The notes under the pieces: model-generated
Told to the model about the DNA's origin: nothing
What the model saw: the letters and a program-made list of their open reading frames with translations, nothing else
Databases searched by the model: none
Translations under genes and position numbers: made by a program
NCBI GenBank assembly: GCA_023404495.1
Contig: JAEYBE010000045.1
Location: forward strand, 8,907 to 72,906
DNA from: Actinomycetes bacterium
GTDB lineage: Bacteria > Actinomycetota > Thermoleophilia > Solirubrobacterales > JACPNS01
Length of the DNA stretch: 64,000 bases
Direction: 5' to 3'
In this document: positions 32,341 through 40,522 of the stretch, piece by piece
How positions within the stretch are numbered: position 1 is the first letter of the stretch
Layout: each line of letters starts with the position of its first letter

Positions 32341-32372
32341 GCCGCGTTGCTTCGCAGGCGAAGCAACGCGGC
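32341..32372 (+). terminator. Terminator downstream of TetR
   Basis: GCCGCGTTGCTTCG-CAGG-CGAAGCAACGCGGC is a perfect 14-bp stem with a 4-nt loop starting 10 bp after the TetR stop. It lacks a clear T-tract. Confidence 0.7.
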
Positions 32373-32400
32373 CAGACCTCCAGTGGTATCAGTGAGGTAA

Positions 32401-32420
32401 GTCCGCCGGCCCCGGCGGAC
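32401..32420 (+). other. 5' leader hairpin of the 108-aa protein gene
   Basis: GTCCGCCG-GCCC-CGGCGGAC is a perfect 8-bp stem ending about 20 bases before the Shine-Dalgarno GGAGG. It may stabilise or regulate the mRNA, or belong to the preceding terminator. Confidence 0.4.
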
Positions 32421-32448
32421 GCCGCAGTCCCAATCTTTGGAGGAAGTC

Positions 32449-32775
32449 ATGATTTGCGCAATGACCGCGCGCCGTATCACCGACGGTCGCGTGGACGAGT
32501 TCATCGAGAAGTTCGGCGAGGCGCCGGAGAAGATCCCAGAGGAGATCGCGAGCAAGTTCAAAGGCGTCTACGCCTGTCGCGACTCCGAAGACCCCAACGT
32601 GATTCTCACGTTTGGTCTGTTTGACGGAACGCTCGAGGAGTTCCGCGAGCTGCAGTCGGGCGACGAGCGCGCCGAGCAGCTCGACCAGATCGCACCAATG
32701 GTCGAGGAGGTCCTGATCGACAGCTCCTTCGAGGTGGTGCGCGATCTATCCCCCGCAATGTCCCCCGCGCGATAA
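32449..32775 (+). CDS. Small alpha/beta protein of unknown function, 108 aa
   Basis: The start is fixed by GGAGG five bases before the ATG. The pattern of strands and helices (MICAMTARRITDGRVDEFIE, NVILTFGLFDGTLEEFREL, EEVLIDSSFEVVRDL) fits a dimeric alpha+beta barrel (ABM-like) fold. That is only fold-level inference; no catalytic residues can be named. Monocistronic, between two strong hairpins. Confidence 0.75.
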   Translation: MICAMTARRITDGRVDEFIEKFGEAPEKIPEEIASKFKGVYACRDSEDPNVILTFGLFDGTLEEFRELQSGDERAEQLDQIAPMVEEVLIDSSFEVVRDLSPAMSPAR

Positions 32776-32815
32776 GTCACGCGCGTCCCGGCAGGAGCGC
32801 GAGGACTACGTAAGA

Positions 32816-32849
32816 CACGAAGGGCCGCCCTGGTTGGCGGCCCTTCGTG
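32816..32849 (+). terminator. Rho-independent terminator
   Basis: CACGAAGGGCCGCC-CTGGTT-GGCGGCCCTTCGTG is a perfect 14-bp stem followed by GTTCTGATTT. It ends the 108-aa protein gene. Confidence 0.8.
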
Positions 32850-33036
32850 GTTCTGATTTCCGTGCAATTGAAGTGAAGCTCGGCTCGGTGCGCGCACACC
32901 TTGTCGGCTGCCGCCCCTGGCCGGTGGGACTAGTGATCCGGCCGCCTCACCTCACCGGTGCAAGGTCTGGATTTCGCTCTCGCGAAGCACGAACGCGTCA
33001 GCGCTCCCGCACCTCCAGAGTCCCGCAAAACATATG

Positions 33037-33109
33037 ACTGATACGGACCACCTCCTCTCTCTGGTGGATTCAGTAAACCACGCAGAGAGGCGGAGGTGTC
33101 CGATTCAGT
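33037..33109 (-). terminator. Long imperfect hairpin 3' of the peroxiredoxin gene
   Basis: The nested arms are ACTGA/TCAGT, GGAC..ACCTCC/GGAGGTGTCC, CTCTCTG/CAGAGAG and GTGG/CCAC. Together they span 73 bp with small bulges. It begins 10 bp beyond the peroxiredoxin stop. There is no U-tract, so it may be a stabilising 3' structure or small RNA rather than a classical terminator. Confidence 0.55.
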
Positions 33110-33118
33110 TCGAGTGCG

Positions 33119-33793
33119 CTAGGCCGGCGTCTTGGTCGACGGGTCCGGCACGATGCGGATGTACGGCTTGGGGCTCTCCCAGCCTTCCGGGTACTTCTCC
33201 TTGGCGGCCTCGTCGGTGACGCTGCCGGCAATGATCACGTCGTCGCCCTTGTTCCACTGGGCCGGAGTTGCGACGGCCTCCTTGGCGGTCAGCTGCAGCG
33301 AGTCGATCACGCGGAGGATCTCGTCGAAGTTGCGTCCGGTGGTCATCGGGTAGATCAGGATCAGCTTGATCTTCTTGTCCGGGCCGATCACGAAGACGTT
33401 GCGCAGGGCGGCGTTCTGAGCCGGGGTGCGCAGCGTCGGGTCGGTGTCGATCAACTCGAGCATGCCGTAGGCGTTGGCGATCGAGTGGTCGGTGTCGCCG
33501 ATGATCGGGTACTGCGGGCGCGTGCCCTGCGTCTCCTCGATGTCGTCGGCCCACTTCTCGTGGTTGTCGACTGGGTCGGTCGAGATGCCGATCACCTTGA
33601 CGCCGCGGCTGGTGAATTCGGGTTCGATGCTGGCGAGGTAGCCGAGCTCGGTCGTGCAGACCGGCGTGAAGTCGCGCGGGTGCGAGAAGAGGACGGCCCA
33701 GCCGTCGCCGATCCACTCGTGAAAGTCGATCTCGCCCTGGGTGGTCTGTGCTTTGAAGTTCGGGGCTTCAGAGCCGATGGTGAGGTTTGACAT
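33119..33793 (-). CDS. 1-Cys peroxiredoxin (Prx6 type)
   Basis: 224 aa, typical Prx6 length. The peroxidatic motif is LFSHPRDFTPVCTTELG with Cys46; the helix-capping Arg and C-terminal Prx6 extension (TPAQWNKGDDVIIAGSVTDE then YPEGWESPKPYIRIV) are present. No resolving Cys is seen. It reduces H2O2, alkyl peroxides and possibly phospholipid hydroperoxides in the cytoplasm. A long hairpin follows the gene. Confidence 0.96.
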   Translation of the reverse strand: MSNLTIGSEAPNFKAQTTQGEIDFHEWIGDGWAVLFSHPRDFTPVCTTELGYLASIEPEFTSRGVKVIGISTDPVDNHEKWADDIEETQGTRPQYPIIGDTDHSIANAYGMLELIDTDPTLRTPAQNAALRNVFVIGPDKKIKLILIYPMTTGRNFDEILRVIDSLQLTAKEAVATPAQWNKGDDVIIAGSVTDEAAKEKYPEGWESPKPYIRIVPDPSTKTPA

Positions 33794-33822
33794 GGTGATG
33801 TTCTCCTGGGGTATTGCTTGCT

Positions 33823-33840
33823 GACCGCCTGCCGGCGGTC
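33823..33840 (-). other. Inverted repeat in the peroxiredoxin leader
   Basis: GACCGCC-TGCC-GGCGGTC, 7-bp arms, 30 bp upstream of the peroxiredoxin start. It could be a 5' UTR hairpin or operator; no regulator is adjacent. Confidence 0.4.
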
Positions 33841-33942
33841 GAAATCTGACGTTGTAAACACAATACCCCTAATGCCGATCAGATTTGTCGGTGTTTTGTG
33901 AAGAATGCCGCTGTGGCTTGTTTATGCGGTTTTTACTCCATG

Positions 33943-33964
33943 AGGCGACCCCTCGGGGTCGCCT
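33943..33964 (-). terminator. Terminator hairpin of the enoyl-CoA hydratase operon
   Basis: AGGCGACCCC-TC-GGGGTCGCCT, a 10-bp perfect stem extended by CCAT/ATGG across one mismatch, starting 18 bp after the hydratase stop on the minus strand. Confidence 0.65.
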
Positions 33965-33981
33965 GATGGAAGATTTCCCGC

Positions 33982-34773
33982 TTACTTACGGTCGCGCCAG
34001 CCATCCGGCGCTCCGCCTGACTTGCGCGCGCGGCGGTGGTTGTCCGTGCGCAGCAGTCGCGCCTGCTCGCGTGACTCGACCCAAAAGGCCTTGCGCTCGG
34101 ACGCCGTCCAGCTGCGATGAAATAGCCGCTTCGCCGACCCAGCTGCGTCCGGCGAGCGAGCGCTGACTTCACGCGCAAGCTCCTCGGCGCCGGCAAGCGG
34201 GTCGTCCGCGACCTCGGTGACCAGCCCCAGCTCCAAAGCACGCGCCCCGGAGAAGACTTCCGCCGTCATCGTCAGCCGCTTTGCGACATCGATCGGCACC
34301 AGCTCGCGCAACGTGACGCTGCCAGTCATGTCGGGGATCAAGCCCCACTTGGCCTCCATCACCGAGAGCTCGCAGTCGGGCGAGGCAACGCGAAAGTCAC
34401 AGGCAAGCGCCAGCTGCAATCCCCCGCCATAACAACGGCCGTGCAGCGCGGCGACGACCGGCACCGGGAGATCGCGCCAGACCCAACAGCAGCGCTGAAA
34501 CAGATTGAGCTTCTGCAGGCGCGGCACCTTCGCAAACGCCCGCGCAACGGCTGCCGGCTGCTTGGCGACCGATGCGAAGTCGAGCCCGGCCGAAAATGCA
34601 TCCCCCTCGCCCGAGAGCAAGACGGCGCGCACCGACTTGTCGCGGCGGATCTCCCTGGCGGCGTCGACCAGACCGCGCAGCATCGGCAGATCCAGACCGT
34701 TGAGCTTCTCGGCGCGGGCCAGCCGTACGTGCGCGAGTCCATCGCCGCGCTCGACGACAACGCGACCGGCCAT
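33982..34773 (-). CDS. Enoyl-CoA hydratase/isomerase (crotonase) family protein
   Basis: 263 aa from the ATG at 34773. Crotonase landmarks: RAEKLNGLDLPMLRGLVDA, the first oxyanion segment SGEGDAFSAGLDF, and the second PVVAALHGRCYGGGLQLALA; MEAKWGLIPDMTGSVTLREL follows. The residue after the oxyanion glycines should be examined, as the Glu of true hydratases is not obvious. It acts on acyl-CoA in lipid degradation. The start overlaps the stop of the upstream DUF2834 gene (TGATG). Confidence 0.92.
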   Translation of the reverse strand: MAGRVVVERGDGLAHVRLARAEKLNGLDLPMLRGLVDAAREIRRDKSVRAVLLSGEGDAFSAGLDFASVAKQPAAVARAFAKVPRLQKLNLFQRCCWVWRDLPVPVVAALHGRCYGGGLQLALACDFRVASPDCELSVMEAKWGLIPDMTGSVTLRELVPIDVAKRLTMTAEVFSGARALELGLVTEVADDPLAGAEELAREVSARSPDAAGSAKRLFHRSWTASERKAFWVESREQARLLRTDNHRRARKSGGAPDGWRDRK

Positions 34774-35099
34774 CAGCTCCCAGCCTCGATCGCGCGCTCG
34801 CGGAAGTAGAGGAACAGTGGGAGCGCGAAGCACAAACCGATCAGCGTGTTGGCAGGAATCACCCACCACCAATGCTTGAGGCCATGCAGCACCGCTTCGT
34901 GCTGGGCCCAGAACCAGAAGACGATTGAAGAAATTGTGATGTCCATGAAGACCGCGATCGCGATCTTGTTGTCAAAAGCAGCATCGAGAATCGCACCGAA
35001 GTCGAGCGATCCGTAGTCGATGACGTAGAGCGTGATCAGCGTCGGCGGCACGATGAAGCCGACGATCGCCAGGGCGAGATATGCGGTTGCACGTTTCAT
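34773..35099 (-). CDS. DUF2834 small membrane protein
   Basis: 108 aa with three membrane helices: AYLALAIVGFIVPPTLITLY, IAVFMDITISSIVFWFWAQ, and VIPANTLIGLCFALPLFLYF. These, with the central D-I-x-x-S-S segment, are typical of DUF2834. The ATG at 35099 is preferred over a GTG at 35108. It is translationally coupled to the crotonase gene. Function unknown. Confidence 0.85.
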   Translation of the reverse strand: MKRATAYLALAIVGFIVPPTLITLYVIDYGSLDFGAILDAAFDNKIAIAVFMDITISSIVFWFWAQHEAVLHGLKHWWWVIPANTLIGLCFALPLFLYFRERAIEAGS

Positions 35100-35131
35100 G
35101 CGGCGCACACTACAGGCGCGCCGTCAGTCGG

Positions 35132-35704
35132 CTAGATCTCGCCCGTCGATCCCGTCGGCCCAGTTGGCCCAGTCTCGCCAGTTGGACCTGTGGGGCCGGT
35201 CGGCCCGGTCGGCCCGTTTGTGCCAGGCGGATCGGGCAACGGCGCAAGGATCCTGAACTTCGCGGCCAGGCAGTTGTTCTTCTCGCGACGTTCTTTCACC
35301 GTCTTCAAACCGTCAGCGCAGGAAATCACCCAGTACTTCCCCTGCGGAAAATCTTTGGGCACCAGGAAGCTGAACTTCCCCTTGCGGCTCACTCCTGGTC
35401 GCGTCTTCGCTGTGTTGAAGCCGCCGATCAAGACATCGCCGCTGCTGAGTTTGCTGTCGTAGGAGATGCTGAACACAGTGGTCGACCTGGCAGCCCGCCG
35501 TTTGCCGACGTTGCTGATCGTGCTCTTGGCAAGCACCGACTCGCCAGCCGGAACACTCGAAGGAGTGAGGGTCGGCTTGGACGAGATCAGATCCGGACGG
35601 GGGGATGCGGCAATCGCGTTCGCACTCACGATCATCAGGATCGCTATGCCGAGTGCCGAGATTGCAGCACCGCGCCGCAGGGGTATCGCGCGCACAAATG
35701 CCAT
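35132..35704 (-). CDS. Secreted CARDB-domain protein with collagen-like GPT tail
   Basis: 190 aa. The signal peptide (AAISALGIAILMIVSANAIA) is followed by a CARDB-like adhesion domain (about 36-150): LISSKPTLTPSSVPAGESVL, VFSISYDSKLSSGDVLIGGF, and GKYWVISCADGLKTVKE. The last 30 residues are Gly-Pro-Thr triplets with a few substitutions (G-x-y, about nine repeats), running to the end of the protein. This predicts an exported, possibly trimerising surface or matrix protein. No sortase motif or membrane anchor is present. Confidence 0.82.
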   Translation of the reverse strand: MAFVRAIPLRRGAAISALGIAILMIVSANAIAASPRPDLISSKPTLTPSSVPAGESVLAKSTISNVGKRRAARSTTVFSISYDSKLSSGDVLIGGFNTAKTRPGVSRKGKFSFLVPKDFPQGKYWVISCADGLKTVKERREKNNCLAAKFRILAPLPDPPGTNGPTGPTGPTGPTGETGPTGPTGSTGEI

Positions 35705-35764
35705 GAATCGAGTTTATTGCGGGATCTGGGATCTGCCAAGGGCCGGCTTCCCGGCGCTGGCAGG

Positions 35765-36574
35765 CTAGAGACCGAATGCCTTGAGGATCTCCGGTGTGAG
35801 CTCGGAGGAGCCGATCGCCAGACGCTTGACTTCTCGAAGCTCGACCCGCGCAGACTGCTCAGACCCCGGGGAAATCTCGGCCACCGCGGGGAGCAGTTGC
35901 TGATCGACAAACTCCCGCGCCGCCTGCTCGGAGGACCAAACGAGTGTGTTCTTGATCGACTCGTCGTAACTGACGGCGAGCCGCATCACTATTCCCGGGT
36001 CGCAGTTCTCGACCAAATCGAGCTGTAGCCAGAGCGCGTGATCGTCAGCATCGGAGAAGCCGTCGACAACGAGATCGACTGCCGTCAAGGTCATACCGAG
36101 TCGCCGGGCCGCTGCCTCGTCTAGGTCGGCCCCGATGTCGACGAACTCTTTGGCGAGCGGCCCAAAGGTCAACGTTGTCAGTAGCCGGTTCTGCGGCAGC
36201 ACGTCGACCGGCCGGAAACCCTCTTCGGAGAGCACTCGAACCGCTTCGGTGAAGCGCTCCACACCGATCGTCGTCATGTAGTCGCGCTCGTAGTCCTGGC
36301 TGCGCCAGACCGCCTGGATCATCACGCCGTCGGCGTCCGGCCCCGAGAGGCTCAGCAAATAGCCCTCGGGCCAGTGCTCGTAGATCGCCCACAGTTCATA
36401 AAGCCGACGGTTGAAGTTCCAATCCGCAGCGAGTGGCACTTCGGTTCCGAGCGAAAATCCTTCAACGATCACCGCCGGCACGCGTGCTGCGCGTCCGTCA
36501 TTCGCGCGCAAGTCCGCAGACTCCCCGAGGCCTGGCTCAGCTGGCAAAGCAGCACCGCCCTTCTCCCCAACCAC
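35765..36574 (-). CDS. Hypothetical protein, 269 aa
   Basis: Starts at GTG 36574. It is soluble with no signal peptide, Trp/acidic-rich, and predicted alpha/beta: LAADWNFNRRLYELWAIYEH, VMIQAVWRSQDYERDYMTTI, RFTEAVRVLSEEGFRPVDVL. The second half has VDLVVDGFSDADDHALWLQL and SEQAAREFVDQQLLPAVAEI. I recognise no family. Monocistronic between the CARDB protein and YccF on the same strand. Confidence 0.7.
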   Translation of the reverse strand: MVGEKGGAALPAEPGLGESADLRANDGRAARVPAVIVEGFSLGTEVPLAADWNFNRRLYELWAIYEHWPEGYLLSLSGPDADGVMIQAVWRSQDYERDYMTTIGVERFTEAVRVLSEEGFRPVDVLPQNRLLTTLTFGPLAKEFVDIGADLDEAAARRLGMTLTAVDLVVDGFSDADDHALWLQLDLVENCDPGIVMRLAVSYDESIKNTLVWSSEQAAREFVDQQLLPAVAEISPGSEQSARVELREVKRLAIGSSELTPEILKAFGL

Positions 36575-36628
36575 TAACGAATAACGACGAGCAACTCCAC
36601 CCTACCGTCGGCGCGGACGGTGCAACGC

Positions 36629-37033
36629 CTACGGTCGACTGGTCAGTGCACCGACGATCTCGTCGGTCTCAACGATCTCGCGGCCAAACGGCCAGAGGGC
36701 GACTGGCACCAGTTTGATGTTGCCGATCGCCAGCGGAATGCCAATGATCGTGATCGCGAGTGCCGCCGCAGTGACGATGTAGCCGATCGCCAGCCACCAG
36801 CCGGCGAGGATCAGCCAGATGACGTTTCCGATCACAGACCAGCCGCCGGCCGTCTCCTTTTTGATCACCGTGCGACCAAATGGCCAGAGGCTGTACATCG
36901 CGATCTTGAAGGCCTGAAGTCCGAACGGAATCGTGATGATCAAGATGCACATGACGATCCCGGCGAGCATCCAGCCGAGGAAGAGCCAGAAGCCGGAGAA
37001 GATCAGCCAGATGATGTTGAGCAGTGTGCGCAC
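36629..37033 (-). CDS. yccF: YccF-domain inner membrane protein
   Basis: 134 aa from a GTG. It contains two tandem YccF units, each with the hallmark LxNIIWLIFSGFWLFLGW / VIGNVIWLILAGWWLAIGY helix and a TIPFGLQAFKIA / GIPLAIGNIK turn, closing with LWPFGR. Four to five membrane helices. The biological role is unknown. Confidence 0.92.
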   Translation of the reverse strand: MRTLLNIIWLIFSGFWLFLGWMLAGIVMCILIITIPFGLQAFKIAMYSLWPFGRTVIKKETAGGWSVIGNVIWLILAGWWLAIGYIVTAAALAITIIGIPLAIGNIKLVPVALWPFGREIVETDEIVGALTSRP

Positions 37034-37085
37034 CGGCTTCTGACTCTAATTCAGTTATGCGCGAGGCTTGCGCGCTTGCAATCCG

Positions 37086-37700
37086 TCAGCGCGCAGCGGC
37101 CGCGGTGCGACGCGATCGCCCGTTGGTCGCGCCCCGAGAACGCGCTCGAGTGCCGGCACGACGACGCTGATCGGCCGGCACCTGTTCGGTCGCCACTGCC
37201 TTGGCCAGCGTCTGCACCTCGCGTTCCAGGAACTTCGCCATGCGCTCTTCGTCGCGCACAATCGACCGCGCAAGCTTTGCTGTCTCTGCGTCGCCTGCCT
37301 TCTCTGCAAACGCTTCCAGCGAGCGATACATCGCGATCTCCTCGTTCTCTTTCATGAACTCATTGCGCGCGTTCGTGAGCATCGTCTCCTGATCGCTGCC
37401 GCCGCGCAGTACTTCCACGGGGGCCTTGGCGATCGCCTTGCCCACGCCCACTGCATCTTGCACGACTTGCGCGCCCTCAGCAAGGATCGAGTTTCCCGCG
37501 CCCAGCTGCCTGAGCCGCTTCTCGATTTCCTTGGCATGGTGCCGCGTCTCGGTCAGATGCTGGCGGAGCCGCTTCTTGTAGGACATCTTGTCGGTCATCT
37601 CGATGTGCGATTGCAGCGACGATTCAAGTTCGCGTTCTTTGCCATGAGCTTCGTTTAGGTACTGCACGATCTTCGCGTCGCGCTCGTTGAGATTTGACAT
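37086..37700 (-). CDS. DUF892 (YciF-type) ferritin-like protein with basic tail
   Basis: 204 aa. A four-helix bundle is predicted: ERDAKIVQYLNEAHGKEREL, LRQHLTETRHHAKEIEKRL, NARNEFMKENEEIAMYRSLE, and ETAKLARSIVRDEERMAKFL. Glu/His pairs are spaced as di-iron ligands in the DUF892 family. A Lys/Arg/Ala-rich tail (about 175-204) could bind DNA, as in some Dps-like proteins. A stress role is known for the family; iron binding here is inference. Confidence 0.88.
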   Translation of the reverse strand: MSNLNERDAKIVQYLNEAHGKERELESSLQSHIEMTDKMSYKKRLRQHLTETRHHAKEIEKRLRQLGAGNSILAEGAQVVQDAVGVGKAIAKAPVEVLRGGSDQETMLTNARNEFMKENEEIAMYRSLEAFAEKAGDAETAKLARSIVRDEERMAKFLEREVQTLAKAVATEQVPADQRRRAGTRARSRGATNGRSRRTAAAAR

Positions 37701-37809
37701 GGGTCACCTCTCTCTGCGGAGTTGAGATTGGTCAGCCAATTGGCCGAGCCGGACATTCCGCAACTACCCGAAGCTCGGCGCAGAGAAACGACAAAGAGCT
37801 GCGCGCGAC

Positions 37810-38622
37810 CTATCCGCGGGGCGGGTAGTCGCTCTTGTCCATCACCTTGTCGACATCACGGCGGATCGCTTTGGCCATCTGCTTCATCGAGAGCACCCGC
37901 GAGCCGAACCAGGTGAGCTTTGCGTTATGGCCGTAGACGATTCGCGACTTGCCGCTGATCACAGCATTCAGAACCACCTGCGCTATGTCGTCGGGCGAGG
38001 TGCGCAGGTACTTCTTGCGGAATTCCTGGCTGCCCTCGACGCGCGCGATGTTCGTGTCGATCCCGCCCGGGTGCACCAAGTGCACGCCGATCTTCGTCTC
38101 CAGCAGCTCGACCGCGAGCGACTCGGTGAAGCCGCGCACGGCGAACTTGCTCGCGCAGTAGTCAGAGGCGCCGGGCGCGCCGACGAGACCGAAGATGCTC
38201 GAGACGTTGACGATCGCGCCCTCGTCGTTGCGGATCAGTTGCGGCAGGAACGCGCGGGTGCCGTGCACCACGCCGTAGAAATTGACGTCCATCACGCGCT
38301 CGTAGAACTCATCGCCGGTGGCCCAGACCGGGCGCGTGCTGCCCTCGATTCCGGCGTTGTTGATCACCAGGTGCGCGTCGCCGAGTTCCTCTGAGACTCG
38401 GGCGGCGAAGGCATAGGTCGCCGTCTTGTCTGAGACGTCATACGCCTGCGCCAGAACTTTGGTGCCTGCCGGGAGAAGATCGACAGTCTCCTGCAACTCG
38501 GCCTCCGCGTAGTCGTTGAGCGCCAGCACCGCACCACGATCAGCCAGCAGCTTCGCGTAAGAGCGGCCCATCCCTGAGCCCGCGCCGGTCACAACGCAGA
38601 CCTTGTCGTTGAAGGTCTTCAT
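37810..38622 (-). CDS. Short-chain dehydrogenase/reductase
   Basis: 270 aa classical SDR: cofactor motif VVTGAGSGMGRSYAKLLA, NNAG in HLVINNAGIEG, catalytic Ser in IVNVSSIFGLVG, and YCASK (Tyr and Lys of YxxxK). The Asp after beta-2 (LALNDYAEAEL) suggests NAD preference. It is an oxidoreductase of a small alcohol, steroid or lipid. It starts 14 bp after the hemolysin-III gene stop, so probably co-transcribed. Confidence 0.95.
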   Translation of the reverse strand: MKTFNDKVCVVTGAGSGMGRSYAKLLADRGAVLALNDYAEAELQETVDLLPAGTKVLAQAYDVSDKTATYAFAARVSEELGDAHLVINNAGIEGSTRPVWATGDEFYERVMDVNFYGVVHGTRAFLPQLIRNDEGAIVNVSSIFGLVGAPGASDYCASKFAVRGFTESLAVELLETKIGVHLVHPGGIDTNIARVEGSQEFRKKYLRTSPDDIAQVVLNAVISGKSRIVYGHNAKLTWFGSRVLSMKQMAKAIRRDVDKVMDKSDYPPRG

Positions 38623-38636
38623 GCGCCGAGCCTAAT

Positions 38637-39308
38637 TCAGGAGACAACGAAGAACGCGATCACCGAGTACTGCAGCGCGATCGCAATCACCACCAAGAGA
38701 TGGAAGACCTCGTGGTATCCATAGACGCCCGGCACCGGGTTGGGCTTTTGCAGCGCGTAGATGATCGCGCCCGCTGTATAGGCCACGCCGCCCAAAGCCA
38801 ACAGGGCCGTTCCGACGGCGCCGATCTCGCCGACGATCTTCGGGATCGCAATCAGGCTCACCCAGCCAAGACCGATGCAGATGATCGCCATGATCCATTT
38901 GGAGGCGTCGGCCAGCGCGAGCTCCATGATGCTGCCGGCGACCGCGACTGCCCACACGACGATCAGCAGCACGGTGGAAAACGTGCCTTCGAGTACCAGC
39001 AACGCGAACGGTGTGTAGGTCCCGGCGATCAGCAGGAAAATCATCGAGTGGTCGAGCCGGCGCAGCTTCATGCGCACCGAGTGCGACCAGTCGCCTCGGT
39101 GGTAGAGCGCCGAAACGCCAAGCAGCGCCGAGACGCTGACTGCAAAGACCGCCGCAGCGACGATCGCGCGCGCGCCGGTGGCCGCCCAAAGCAGCACGAT
39201 TCCGCATGCCAGCGAAACAAAGAAGGCCTGCTGGTGGAGCACGCCGCGCTGCTTGGGCTTTACGCCCTTGACGGGCGGCTCGGTCTCGGTGGCGGCAGCT
39301 TCGGGCAT
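38637..39308 (-). CDS. Hemolysin-III/PAQR family membrane protein
   Basis: 223 aa with seven membrane helices. Family motifs: LLGVSALYHRGDWS (Ser-x3-His) in TM2, KLRRLDHSMIFLLIAGTYTP, and the C-terminal YGYHEVFHLLVVIAIALQY. The two C-terminal His and the early Asp/His form the PAQR metal site. Precise function is unknown. It lies upstream of the SDR gene and divergent from the secreted protein at 39514 with a 205-bp promoter region. Confidence 0.94.
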   Translation of the reverse strand: MPEAAATETEPPVKGVKPKQRGVLHQQAFFVSLACGIVLLWAATGARAIVAAAVFAVSVSALLGVSALYHRGDWSHSVRMKLRRLDHSMIFLLIAGTYTPFALLVLEGTFSTVLLIVVWAVAVAGSIMELALADASKWIMAIICIGLGWVSLIAIPKIVGEIGAVGTALLALGGVAYTAGAIIYALQKPNPVPGVYGYHEVFHLLVVIAIALQYSVIAFFVVS

Positions 39309-39513
39309 GGTGGTCGGTTTTTCTTACGCGCAGATGACGCGTTGGTTACTCGGCAGGTTCGGGCATAAGTATGGCGCTGCGCCGCGATCGAGACAAGCGC
39401 AACGAACCGCGCACTTTGTCTTCGCAACTCGAGCTCCGATCGCGGTGTTTAAGAGACAGTTCAGCCCGGCGCACTTCGTAAGCGCGGGCGAGCAAACTGA
39501 TGGGGAGGAAACA

Positions 39514-40353
39514 ATGGGCAAGAGACTGATACTCGGAATCGCCGTCGTGGCGGTACTCGCATTCGGCGCGACCGCATCACACGCCGCGCTGCAGAATGCC
39601 GTCTCGGTGAAGGTGAACTTCAAGAAGGCTGGAGGGCCGGGATCGCTCTCGGTTCAACTGATCAATATGGACGATGTGCCGCTGCCCGAGGGCAAGCCGT
39701 TGTCGAAATCGTCAATCAACGCACGGTTGTACGACGGAGGCCTCGTGCCCCAGCGCATCAGCCGGCTGATCGTGCAGTCGAGTTCGGCGAAGTACAACCG
39801 CAAGGCGCTGCCCTACTGCAAGGTGATCTACAACGGGCAGAACAAGATCCCGACGCGCGCCGACGGCATCACGGGCGCGGAAGAACTGACCTACGTCCCG
39901 GGCGAGAAGAACTCGAGCTCGGTGAGCAAGGCCTGCCCCAAGACGAGCGTGCTGGGCAAGGGGAACTTCACCGCCGTAGTCGGCACGCCAGGTCAGCCAT
40001 ACGACCCGTCGCAGGCTGGCGCACTCGCCGGAACGGTGATCGCCTACAACTACCAGCCGAGATCGGGCGACACGATGGGCTCCGTCGTGCGCCTGCACGT
40101 GGACAGCCCGGTGCCGGCCAACCAGTACCTCTACGTTGGCGTGAGCAAGAGCGGCATCTTGCGGGCGGACGTACCCAGGCGTTCGGAGATCCCGACCAAC
40201 CTCGACGCCACGATTCCGGCAGGTGAGGTCTCGATGACGAGCCTCGACCTCAAGCTCACGGCGCCCAAGCCGAAGAGCAAGCGCGGCAAGCCGATCTTCA
40301 CGATCAAGTCCTTCAAGAGCTTGAACGTGTACGGACAGCTCGTTCGCGAGTAA
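39514..40353 (+). CDS. Secreted protein of unknown function, 279 aa
   Basis: The start is fixed by GGGGAGGAAACA directly before the ATG. The signal peptide (LILGIAVVAVLAFGATASHA) leads to an all-beta mature protein with Lys-rich C-terminus. Landmarks: SINARLYDGGLVPQRISRLI, two Cys around PYCKVIYNG and KACPKTSVLG, and FTIKSFKSLNVYGQLVRE. No named family is recognised. A strong terminator follows at 40377. Confidence 0.8.
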   Translation: MGKRLILGIAVVAVLAFGATASHAALQNAVSVKVNFKKAGGPGSLSVQLINMDDVPLPEGKPLSKSSINARLYDGGLVPQRISRLIVQSSSAKYNRKALPYCKVIYNGQNKIPTRADGITGAEELTYVPGEKNSSSVSKACPKTSVLGKGNFTAVVGTPGQPYDPSQAGALAGTVIAYNYQPRSGDTMGSVVRLHVDSPVPANQYLYVGVSKSGILRADVPRRSEIPTNLDATIPAGEVSMTSLDLKLTAPKPKSKRGKPIFTIKSFKSLNVYGQLVRE

Positions 40354-40376
40354 CTCCCCGGGCAATCGCTGGGTTG

Positions 40377-40422
40377 GGACGCGCCCATTCGCCAGATTGG
40401 CGAGTGGGCGCGTCCTCGTTTT
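40377..40422 (+). terminator. Rho-independent terminator
   Basis: A 17-bp stem (one wobble) GGACGCGCCCATTCGCC/GGCGAGTGGGCGCGTCC around AGATT is followed by TCGTTTT. Confidence 0.92.
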
Positions 40423-40522
40423 GACAGATTCGCCAACCGTTTTGCCGGTGGCTGCGTAATCCCCTATCGAAGGCCGAACCTCACGACCGGCCGCAAGGAA
40501 CTTCGATCAGGAGACGCTCACA

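Noticed and set aside
33885..34241. Overlapping short frames ending in ATPRGRLME on both strands
   Set aside because: They arise from translating the palindromic terminator at 33943-33964 and are not genes.
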